From positions 40,165 through 104,164 of the forward strand of contig RXJW01000009.1 in NCBI GenBank assembly GCA_003963005.1: a stretch of DNA of 64,000 nt. The letters are read 5' to 3'. Of the stretch, positions 1 through 7,901 are shown in pieces. The notes under the pieces were generated by a model that worked only from the letters and a program-made list of their open reading frames with translations, was not told where the DNA came from and did no database searches. A program made the position numbers and the translations under genes. This DNA is from Burkholderiales bacterium (GTDB lineage: Bacteria > Pseudomonadota > Gammaproteobacteria > Burkholderiales > Burkholderiaceae_C). Each line of letters begins with the position of its first letter. The stretch's first letter is position 1.

Positions 1-1856
1 GTGCGGGTGTTCACCGAGTTGACGAAGAAGGCGGTCTGCTCGACGCCCAGGCTGTCCAGCAGCGGGGCGAGTACCGGGAAGTTGTTGGCATCGAAGCGTC
101 CCGACAGCACGATGCGGTCGCGGATCTTGATCTGGTAGAGGTCAACCGTCAGATCGAAGTCGCGACCGGGCTTGAAGGTCGTGCCCAGCGACAGGTTCCG
201 CGACTTCTCCTGCTTGAGCGGCGGCACCCCGGCCGCGTTGGTGATGGCGCTGCCGTTGGGGGCCAGTTGCACCGGCACCGGCCGGTCGCCGATGAAGTCG
301 GTGAAGGTCGACGAGAAGTAGAGCTGTTGCAGGCTCGGCGCACGGAAGCCGGTGCTGGCCGCGCCTCGCAGCAGCCATTGCGGCGTCAGGCGGTAGCTGC
401 CCGAGAGCTTGCCGATGGTGCTGGAGCCGAAGTCGCTGTAGTGCTCGGTGCGCAGCGCGGCATCCAGCGTGAGCGCCTCGGTCAGTGTGACTTCCCAGTC
501 GGCATAGCCCGCATAGCTTGAACGGCGGCGATTGGTGACGTCGGCCGGCTGGAAGCCGGGGAAGCCTTGGCTGCCGGCGTTGCCGCCGAAGTTCAGGCCG
601 TCGGCGTCGATGTAGGAACCCGGCTCGCCGGCGAAGATGTTGTACCGCTCGCTGCGGTACTCCGCACCAAAGGCCACGTTGCTGCCGCCCAGCAGGTCGG
701 GGAAGAAGCGCGACACGTCGAGATTGGTGGTCGCCTGCTTGAACTCGAAACCACCGGCGTCGAAGCGGGTGGCGCTCACGCCCTTGCCGCCGGACAACAA
801 GTCCTTGTTGGCGATCGAGGCGTTGAGCGTGTTGGAGACGTTGTAATGCAGCCGGTTGGAGCCGTAGGTCTGCGACAGGTCGGTGTCCCAGCCGGAGATC
901 TGGGAACGCCAGCCGGCGATGAGGGCGCGGTCCTCGATCTTGCCGTTGATGAACGGGACGAAGCCGTCGGGGTACATGGCCGCCGAATTGCGCTTCGGGA
1001 TGTCCGCGGAACCGACGCCGCCTCGGCCGTAGGCTGCCGACGAGGCATCGCGGTTCTGGGCCCCCGCCGTGACGTACAACTTGTCGGCGCCGGACAGCGG
1101 GAATTCACCGTTGAGGTAGATCGTCGAGTTCTCCACCTTGGTGTCACCGATGATCCGCGGGAAATCCTCGGGCCGCGCACGGTTGGAGCGCCCGCGGTCC
1201 TGGTATTCGCCGGTGATGCCGAGCACGCCACCGCCCAGCTTCACGCCGCAGTAGGCCGAGGCCAGGTAGTTCTTGCCGTCACCGGCAGAGTACTGCCCGT
1301 AGCCGGCCACCGCCTCGCAACCCGCCTTCTTCTTGAGCTGGATGTTGATGACGCCGGCGATGGCGTCCGAGCCGTACTGCGCCGCTGCGCCGTCGCGCAG
1401 CACCTGCACGTTGTCGATGGCCAGCAGCGGCAGGGCATTCATGTCGGTGCCGGTCGCGCCGCGGTTGCGGGCGCCGAACAGGTTCACCAGCGCCACCGTG
1501 TGGCGGCGCTTGCCGTTGACGAGCACCAGGGTCTGGTCGGAGCCCAGGCCGCGCAGCGCCGCGGAGTCGATCAGGTCGGCGCCGTCGGCGCCCGTCTGCC
1601 GGGTGGAATTGAAGGACGGCGACAGGTACTGCAGCGACTGCGCGAGGTCGAACTGGCCACCGCCCTCGGCGACCTTGCCCATCGAGTAGATATCCACCGG
1701 CACCAGGGTCTCGGTGGACGACGCAGCCGGCAGCGACTTGCGCGAACCGACGACCGTCACCCGCTCCAGGCTGCTGGCCTCCTGGGCCAGCGCGGCGGTG
1801 GTGGAGATCAGCGTCAGGGCGGCAAGGGCCGTGGGCAGCAGGCGGATGGCGTGCAT
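1..1856 (-). CDS. TonB-dependent receptor (C-terminus beyond window edge)
   Basis: Hand translation of - strand from ATG at 1856: MHAIRLLPTALAALTLISTTAALAQEASSLERVTVVGSRK...LRGLGSDQTLVLVNGKRRHTVALVNLFG...VLRDGAAAQYGSDAIAGVINIQLKKKAG; signal peptide, plug domain and beta-barrel-like sequence. Open to position 1, so absent from the ORF track. Confidence 0.9.
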   Translation of the reverse strand, partial: MHAIRLLPTALAALTLISTTAALAQEASSLERVTVVGSRKSLPAASSTETLVPVDIYSMGKVAEGGGQFDLAQSLQYLSPSFNSTRQTGADGADLIDSAALRGLGSDQTLVLVNGKRRHTVALVNLFGARNRGATGTDMNALPLLAIDNVQVLRDGAAAQYGSDAIAGVINIQLKKKAGCEAVAGYGQYSAGDGKNYLASAYCGVKLGGGVLGITGEYQDRGRSNRARPEDFPRIIGDTKVENSTIYLNGEFPLSGADKLYVTAGAQNRDASSAAYGRGGVGSADIPKRNSAAMYPDGFVPFINGKIEDRALIAGWRSQISGWDTDLSQTYGSNRLHYNVSNTLNASIANKDLLSGGKGVSATRFDAGGFEFKQATTNLDVSRFFPDLLGGSNVAFGAEYRSERYNIFAGEPGSYIDADGLNFGGNAGSQGFPGFQPADVTNRRRSSYAGYADWEVTLTEALTLDAALRTEHYSDFGSSTIGKLSGSYRLTPQWLLRGAASTGFRAPSLQQLYFSSTFTDFIGDRPVPVQLAPNGSAITNAAGVPPLKQEKSRNLSLGTTFKPGRDFDLTVDLYQIKIRDRIVLSGRFDANNFPVLAPLLDSLGVEQTAFFVNSVNTR

Positions 1857-1991
1857 GAGAGGGCTCCGGAAACGTTGTGTGATGGCCGCGGAGTTTGCCC
1901 CTGGCAGAAGGGATCCCGAGGCGCGGTGTTGTGGCCCGCCGACATCTGACCGGGTCATCCCGCACCCCGGGAAAACACCGGCCCGGCAGCC

Positions 1992-2864
1992 TCAGCCCCG
2001 CGGATGGTGCGCCGCGTGCAGGGCCTTGAGGCGTTCGCGCGCCACATGGGTGTAGATCTGCGTCGTGGAGAGGTCGGCATGCCCCAGAAGGAGTTGCACG
2101 GCGCGCAGGTCCGCACCATGGTTGAGCAGGTGCGTGGCGAAAGCATGGCGGAGTGTGTGCGGCGACAGCGGCGCTGTGATACCCGCCGCGAGCGCATGTC
2201 GCTTGATCAGGGTCCAGAACATCTGGCGCGTCATGCCGGCGCCGCGGGCGGTGACGAAGAGGTCGTCGCTGCTCTGGCCGGCCAGGATCTCGGCACGGGC
2301 CTCGCGCAGGTAGCGCATCATCCAGTCGCGGGCATGCTCGCCAAACGGCACGAGGCGCGCCTTGCTGCCCTTGCCGGTGATGTGCAGCACGGCGTCCTTG
2401 AAGGCCACGTGGGCGCTCTTCAGCGTGACCAGCTCGCTCACCCGCAGGCCGCTGGCATACATCAGCTCCAGCATCGCCCGGTCGCGCAGGCCGAGCGCCG
2501 TGTTCACGTCGGGCGCGGCCAGCAGCGCGCTCACCTGGGCCTCGCTGAGCAGCTTGGGCACCCGCAGCGGCTGCCTGGCCGCGGTGAGCTTGAGCGTGGG
2601 GTCGGCCTGGATGCGGCCTTCACGCAGCGCCCAGCGGAAGTAGCGCTTGAAGACCGACAGGCGCCGGTTCGCCGTGGTGGCCTTGCCCGCCGGCCGGGCC
2701 GCTGCGTACTCGAACAGCTTCAGCTCGGTGCAGGCCTCAAGCGGCGTGGGCGCAAGCCAGGCTGCCAGTGCCGCCAGATCGCGGCGGTACGCAGCCTGGG
2801 TGTTGGCACTCAGGCCGTCTTCCAGCCAGAGCGCCTCGATGAAGGCTTCGATGGAGGCATCCAT
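1992..2864 (-). CDS. xerD: Tyrosine recombinase XerD
   Basis: 290 aa; N-terminal SAM-like core-binding domain; catalytic motifs ASGLRVSELVTL, SPHTLRHAFATHLLNHGADLRAVQLLLGHADLSTTQIYTHV. Confidence 0.93.
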   Translation of the reverse strand: MDASIEAFIEALWLEDGLSANTQAAYRRDLAALAAWLAPTPLEACTELKLFEYAAARPAGKATTANRRLSVFKRYFRWALREGRIQADPTLKLTAARQPLRVPKLLSEAQVSALLAAPDVNTALGLRDRAMLELMYASGLRVSELVTLKSAHVAFKDAVLHITGKGSKARLVPFGEHARDWMMRYLREARAEILAGQSSDDLFVTARGAGMTRQMFWTLIKRHALAAGITAPLSPHTLRHAFATHLLNHGADLRAVQLLLGHADLSTTQIYTHVARERLKALHAAHHPRG

Positions 2865-2962
2865 GGCACGTCGGCGTATTCAACCGTGCCGAGCGCCGGG
2901 CCGCTCCCAAGCCGGCACGGCCTGGCGATGTGCTTGCCGGTCAATCCGGCAAGCATCGCCGT

Positions 2963-3236
2963 CCCCAAGGAGTCTGCGCGGCAGAGCGTGGCACCCGCGC
3001 CGGGGCGAGTTGCGGGGCCAGGCCAGGCGCCGGCGAGGCGTGGGTCGGGACCCACAACGAGCCGGCAACGCCGCATGGCCCCGCAAATCGCCCCGGCCCG
3101 CAGGGTTGGGCCTGGCCGGGGCGCAGGCGGCGTTGCTCGTCGTGGCGGGCGCGAGCCCACGGCCTCCTCGCGCCTTGCCTGCGCCCCGGCCAGGCCCAAC
3201 GCGGGCGCCACGCTCTGCCGCGCAGACTCCTAGGGG
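2963..3236. repeat. Compound inverted-repeat element (terminal IR plus two internal hairpin arms)
   Basis: Perfect 25 nt terminal inverted repeat AGGAGTCTGCGCGGCAGAGCGTGGC (2968-2992) / GCCACGCTCTGCCGCGCAGACTCCT (3207-3231); internal perfect IRs 3010-3020/3076-3086 and 3105-3128/3177-3200. Confidence 0.85.
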
Positions 3237-3273
3237 GACCGACCAAGGCTCGCCTTGGGCGAGGGGCGTCACG

Positions 3274-4239
3274 TCAATCAAGCTTGAGTTTTTGCTGGGC
3301 CACAACTTTTTTGTAGACGTCGAACTCGGCCGCGATCTGCTGGGCGAACTGCTCGGGCGTGTTGGCGACGATCAGCGAGCCGGTGTCCTCGATGCGCTTC
3401 TTCACGTCCGGCAGCTCCAGCGCCTTGCGCACGGCGGCGTTGATCTTGTCGACGATGTCCCGCGGCAGGCCCTTCGGGCCGTGGATGCCGTAGTAGGCCA
3501 TGCGGTTCACAGGGTCGAGGCCGACTTCCTTGAAGGTCGGCACGTTCGGCAATGCCGCCACGCGCTGCGGTGCGGCCACGACGATCGGGATCAACCGGCC
3601 GTCCTTGATGAACGGCAGCGCGGACGGCAGGTTGTCGAAGATCATCGGCACCTGGCCGGCCACCGTGTCGTTGAGTGCCGGGCCGGCGCCGCGGTACGGG
3701 ATGTGCAGCACGAAGACGCCGGCCAGGGTCTTGTACAGCTCCATCTGCAGGTGGCCGATGCCGCCGGTGCCCGAGGTGGCGTAGCTGTGCTTGGCCGGGT
3801 TCTTCTTGAGCTCGGCGACGAAGCCCTTGTAATCGCGCGCCGGGAAGCTCGGGTGCACGGCGATCACGTTCGGCGTGGCCGCCATGTTGATGATCGGCGT
3901 GAAGTCGGTCAGCGGGTTGTAGGCGATCTTGGGGTTGATGGCCGGGTTGGCGGCCGTCGTCGAGACGGTGGCCACGCCCAGGTTGTAGCCATCGGGGGCC
4001 TGCCGCATGATTTCGGTCGCGCCCACGGTACCGCCGCCGCCGGCCTTGTTGTCGACGACCATGGTCTGTCCCAGGATGCCGTTCATGCGCTCCGACACGA
4101 TGCGGGCAATGATGTCGGTCGTGCCGCCCGGTGCGAAAGGCACGATCAGGCGGACCGGCTTGCTCGGGTAAGTGTCGGCCCAGACCCGCGGGCTCAAGGA
4201 TGCGAGGACGGCGGCCTGCAGGACGGAACGGCGTTGCAT
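3274..4239 (-). CDS. Bug-family tripartite tricarboxylate transporter substrate-binding protein
   Basis: MQRRSVLQAAVLASLSPRVWADTYPSKPVRLIVPFAPGGTTDIIARIVSERM...; typical Bug/TctC signature. Start at 4239 preferred over the longer ORF. Confidence 0.9.
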   Translation of the reverse strand: MQRRSVLQAAVLASLSPRVWADTYPSKPVRLIVPFAPGGTTDIIARIVSERMNGILGQTMVVDNKAGGGGTVGATEIMRQAPDGYNLGVATVSTTAANPAINPKIAYNPLTDFTPIINMAATPNVIAVHPSFPARDYKGFVAELKKNPAKHSYATSGTGGIGHLQMELYKTLAGVFVLHIPYRGAGPALNDTVAGQVPMIFDNLPSALPFIKDGRLIPIVVAAPQRVAALPNVPTFKEVGLDPVNRMAYYGIHGPKGLPRDIVDKINAAVRKALELPDVKKRIEDTGSLIVANTPEQFAQQIAAEFDVYKKVVAQQKLKLD

Positions 4240-4274
4240 GAGGGCGGTCTCCGTGGTGTGGTGATGGCGCGATG

Positions 4275-4877
4275 CTAGCCCGGCCGCTGACCCAGCAGGC
4301 CGGTGCGCAGGCGTTCGTCGCTGTTGTGGTCGCCGAGGAACACCTTCAGGAAGGCGGTGTAGAAGTCCTGCCCCTCGATCGGCTTGCCCCAGACCTTGCC
4401 GTTGACCGTGAGGATGGTGCCGCCCTGAGCCGGCAGGTAGTCGATGTGCAGCAGGTCGCCCTTCTTGACCCGCCCCACTTCGGCAATCGCCGCATTGAAC
4501 TGCTTGAGGCGCTCCTCCACCGCCGCCTTCTCGGCGTCCGTGGAATTGCGGTTCACGCCCTTGTTGATGGCCTTGACGAACTCCTGCGTGGAAACGTCCT
4601 TCACGAGGGGAATGACGATGCGCATCTCCAGTCGCTTCGGCCCCGGCTGGGCATAGATCGCGTCGGCCGCCGAGGCCTTCTGCGGGACGTACAGCGCCGC
4701 GAGGTAGAGCGGGTAGATGGCCACCTGGCGCTTGCCCGTGCCGTTCAGCGTGAGGGTGCTGCCGCCCAACGACAGCGTGTCCGGGAAATCCTGGCCCTCG
4801 TAGCGCACGGCCTGGGCGGGCAAGGCGGCGACAGCCAGGGCGAGCACGGCAGCGCGGCGGCGGATGGAAGGCGACAT
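4275..4877 (-). CDS. Chalcone isomerase-like family periplasmic protein
   Basis: 200 aa, signal peptide, VRYEGQDFPDTLSLGGSTLTLNGTGKRQVAIYPLYLAALYVPQ... Confidence 0.75.
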   Translation of the reverse strand: MSPSIRRRAAVLALAVAALPAQAVRYEGQDFPDTLSLGGSTLTLNGTGKRQVAIYPLYLAALYVPQKASAADAIYAQPGPKRLEMRIVIPLVKDVSTQEFVKAINKGVNRNSTDAEKAAVEERLKQFNAAIAEVGRVKKGDLLHIDYLPAQGGTILTVNGKVWGKPIEGQDFYTAFLKVFLGDHNSDERLRTGLLGQRPG

Positions 4878-6011
4878 TCAGACAACTCCAACATGAGGCG
4901 GGCCGGACGATAACGCGCCGCCGGTGTCCGGCGCGGACAGGGCCCACGCCACGTGTTCAGCCACGACGTCGTCCGCGGCCTCGACGACCCGATGCAGTGC
5001 AGCCCTCAACGCGGGATCGTCACGCTGGCGGAGTGCATTGCCCGCCGCAACGGCCAGGTTCCGTTGCCACCGGGTGAATCCGATGCGCCGGATCGCCGAG
5101 CCCTCGGTGCGGCGCAGGAACTCGGCTTCATCCCAGCCCAGCAGCGCGGCAATCGAGTTGCCGGCCAGGCCCGGACGCACGTCGAAATCCGCCAGCACCG
5201 CCGGCTGCGCAAACTTGTTCCAGGGGCAGGCCAGCTGGCAGTCGTCGCAGCCATAGACGCGGTTGCCCATCAGCGGGCGCAGGTCCTGCGGGATCGGGCC
5301 ATCGTGCTCGATGGTCAGGTAGGAGATGCAGCGGCGCGCGTCCACCCGGTAGGGTGCCGTGATCGCGCCGGTCGGGCAGGCATCCAGGCAGGCCGTGCAT
5401 TCGCCGCAGTGCGCCGACACCGGCTCGGTGAGCGGCAGGGCCAGGTCCACGAAGATCTCGCCCAGGAAGAACATCGAGCCGCCGTCACGATGCAGCGCCA
5501 GCGTGTGCTTGCCGCGCCAGCCCAGGCCCGAGCGCGTGGCCAGCTCCACCTCCAGCACGGGCGCCGAGTCGGTGAACACCCGGTAGCCCAGCGGGCCGAC
5601 CGCCGCGGCCAGTTCGTCGGCCAGCTTCTGCAGGCGCTGGCGCAGCACCTTGTGATAGTCCCGCCCCCGGGCATAGAGCGAGATCTGCGCCTGACCGGGC
5701 TGCGCCAGACCCGCCCATTCCACCGCCTGCCAGCCCGACTCCGTGCCCCGCGGCAGGTAGTCCATTCGCGCCGTGATGACCCGCAGCGTGCCCGGCACCA
5801 GCTCCGCCGGCCTCGCCCGCTTCAGGCCATGCGCGGCCATGTACTGCATGCGGCCGTGGCAACCGGCCTCCAGCCAGGCCAGCAAGCCGGGCTCGGCACT
5901 GCGCAAGTCCACATCCGCCACCGCGATCTGTGAGAATCCGAGGCCATGCGCCCAGCCGCGCAAACGACCCAACAGCGCGGCGGCATCGACAGTGGACGGG
6001 ACTTCCTGCAT
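4878..6011 (-). CDS. queG: Epoxyqueuosine reductase QueG
   Basis: 377 aa; two 4Fe-4S motifs CGECTACLDACPTGAI and GCDDCQLACPWNKF. Confidence 0.93.
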   Translation of the reverse strand: MQEVPSTVDAAALLGRLRGWAHGLGFSQIAVADVDLRSAEPGLLAWLEAGCHGRMQYMAAHGLKRARPAELVPGTLRVITARMDYLPRGTESGWQAVEWAGLAQPGQAQISLYARGRDYHKVLRQRLQKLADELAAAVGPLGYRVFTDSAPVLEVELATRSGLGWRGKHTLALHRDGGSMFFLGEIFVDLALPLTEPVSAHCGECTACLDACPTGAITAPYRVDARRCISYLTIEHDGPIPQDLRPLMGNRVYGCDDCQLACPWNKFAQPAVLADFDVRPGLAGNSIAALLGWDEAEFLRRTEGSAIRRIGFTRWQRNLAVAAGNALRQRDDPALRAALHRVVEAADDVVAEHVAWALSAPDTGGALSSGPPHVGVV

Positions 6012-6479
6012 TTGGCCGCGATTCTAGAAACCCAGCTCCTGTGGCCCGACGAGGCCGCAGCCCAGGCCAGCGCCGAGCGACTGGCGAGCGCTCTCCTCCC
6101 CGCCCCTGACGCCGTGATCGAGCTGCACGGGCCGCTGGGTGCCGGCAAGACGACCTTCGTGCGTCTGCTGCTGCGCGTACTTGGCGTGGCAGGCCGCATC
6201 AAGAGCCCGAGTTACGCCGTCATGGAACCCTACGATCTGCCCGCTGGCGGCACGGCGAGCCACTTCGACTTCTACCGTTTCGGTGACCCGCGCGAGTGGG
6301 AGGACGCCGGCTTTCGCGACGTGTTCGCCGCACCGGGCCTGAAGCTCTGCGAATGGCCCGAGAAGGCAGCCGGCCAACTGCCGCCGGCCGACCTGCAACT
6401 CTTCATCGACCTGCTGCCCGACGACACCCGCCGCGTGCGTGCGGTCGGCAGCGCCCGACTGGTGGAGGCACTGGCATGA
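6012..6479 (+). CDS. tsaE: tRNA threonylcarbamoyladenosine biosynthesis protein TsaE
   Basis: HGPLGAGKTTFVRLLLRVLG Walker A, followed by KSPSYAVMEPY and HFDFYRF; TTG at 6012 is a plausible start inside the longer ORF 5946-6479. Confidence 0.88.
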   Translation: MAAILETQLLWPDEAAAQASAERLASALLPAPDAVIELHGPLGAGKTTFVRLLLRVLGVAGRIKSPSYAVMEPYDLPAGGTASHFDFYRFGDPREWEDAGFRDVFAAPGLKLCEWPEKAAGQLPPADLQLFIDLLPDDTRRVRAVGSARLVEALA

Positions 6480-7873
6480 AGCGCCGCCACGCCCTGGGCT
6501 GGACGGCCCTGCTGCTGAAGGCACCCGACACCCTCGCCGCGCCCGGTGCGCCCGGGCAGGCCAGCATCATCGCGGTGCGTGTGTGGCCAGCGCAGGAGTA
6601 CACGCGCGTCACGATCGAGTCCGACCAGCCGCTGTCCACCCGGCACTTCCTCATCGAGGCCCCGCACCGGCTCGTCATCGACGTGGACGGCCTGGAACTC
6701 AGCCCCGGCCTGCGCGAGCTGATCGGCAAGGTGAAGGCCGACGACCCCTACATCAGCGGCGTGCGCGTCGGCCAGAACACGCCCACGGTCGTGCGCATCG
6801 TGCTAGACCTGCGCCAGCCCGTGGCACCGCAGATCTTCACGCTCGGGCCGGTCGCTGCGTACAAGCACCGGCTGGTGTTCGACCTGCGTCCGAAGGTGGA
6901 GACCGACCCGCTGCTGGCCCTCGTGCAGGACGGCGAGCGCAAGCCTGCACCGGCCGCCGCGCCCTCCTCCACCCAGCGCGCCGAGGCGGCGGCCAGTGCG
7001 GTCAACGACGCCCTGGGCGACCTGATCCAAAAGATCGAGCGGCCGCCTGCCCCATCGCCCGCACCGGCCCTGCCGCCGCCGGCGCCACCGGCCGCTGCCT
7101 CCCGGCCGCCCGCGCCTGCGGCACCAGCGCCCTCGACCGAGCCCAAGATCGACCGCCTGATCATCATCGCGCTCGACCCCGGCCACGGCGGCGAAGACCC
7201 CGGTGCCATCGGCCCCTCGGGCCTGCGCGAGAAGGACGTCGTGCTGGCCGTGGCCCACAAGCTGCGCGAACGCCTGACCGCCAATCCCAACATCCGCGTG
7301 CTGATGACGCGCGACGCCGACTTCTTCGTGCCGCTGCACGAACGCGTCCGCAAGGCCCGGCGTGTGCAGGCCGACCTGTTCGTGTCCATCCACGCCGACG
7401 CCTTCATCACGCCGCAGGCGCGCGGCGCCTCGGTCTTCGTGCTGAGCGACGGCGCCGCCACGAGCGCAGCCGCCCGCTGGATGGCCGACCGCGAGAACGC
7501 GGCGGACATGGTCGGTGGCGTCAACGTCGGTGCCGCGACGAAGGATGCCAACGTGCTGCGCGCGCTGCTCGACATGAGCACCACCGCCCAGATCAAGGAC
7601 AGCCTCAAGCTCGGTGGCGAGGTGCTGGGCCAGATCGGCAAGGTCGGCAAGCTGCACAAGCCCCGCGTGGAACAGGCGGGCTTCGCGGTCCTCAAGGCGC
7701 CGGACATCCCGAGCATCCTGGTCGAGACCGCCTTCATCTCCAACCCCGAGGAGGAGAAGAAGCTGCGCGACCCCGAGTACCAGGACGAACTCGTCGACGC
7801 GCTGGCCACCGGCATCGCGCGCTACTTCGCGAAGAACCCGCCGATGGCGAGGAAGCGCAGCACGACGCTGTGA
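6476..7873 (+). CDS. amiC: N-acetylmuramoyl-L-alanine amidase (AMIN + Amidase_3)
   Basis: MKRRHALGWTALLLK..., AMIN-like N-terminus, ALDPGHGGEDPGAIGPSGLREKDVVL...SIHADAF...ILVETAFISNPEEE; ATGA overlap with tsaE. Confidence 0.92.
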   Translation: MKRRHALGWTALLLKAPDTLAAPGAPGQASIIAVRVWPAQEYTRVTIESDQPLSTRHFLIEAPHRLVIDVDGLELSPGLRELIGKVKADDPYISGVRVGQNTPTVVRIVLDLRQPVAPQIFTLGPVAAYKHRLVFDLRPKVETDPLLALVQDGERKPAPAAAPSSTQRAEAAASAVNDALGDLIQKIERPPAPSPAPALPPPAPPAAASRPPAPAAPAPSTEPKIDRLIIIALDPGHGGEDPGAIGPSGLREKDVVLAVAHKLRERLTANPNIRVLMTRDADFFVPLHERVRKARRVQADLFVSIHADAFITPQARGASVFVLSDGAATSAAARWMADRENAADMVGGVNVGAATKDANVLRALLDMSTTAQIKDSLKLGGEVLGQIGKVGKLHKPRVEQAGFAVLKAPDIPSILVETAFISNPEEEKKLRDPEYQDELVDALATGIARYFAKNPPMARKRSTTL

Positions 7874-7901
7874 GGCGGCAAACTTGCCGCCTCACAGCGT
7901 C
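7864..7901. terminator. Perfect 18 bp-stem hairpin across convergent stop codons (candidate bidirectional terminator)
   Basis: GACGCTGTGAGGCGGCAA (7864-7881) ac TTGCCGCCTCACAGCGTC (7884-7901). Confidence 0.7.

Noticed and set aside
567-1949. 460 aa + strand ORF
   Set aside because: Antisense to the TonB-dependent receptor, no recognisable domain.
1857-1991. Cobalamin riboswitch or Fur box upstream of the TonB receptor
   Set aside because: No recognisable B12-box, riboswitch core or Fur-type palindrome by eye.
1992-2864. xerD as evidence for a mobile element
   Set aside because: Sequence is typical of chromosomal XerD; no attachment repeats, cargo or phage genes nearby.
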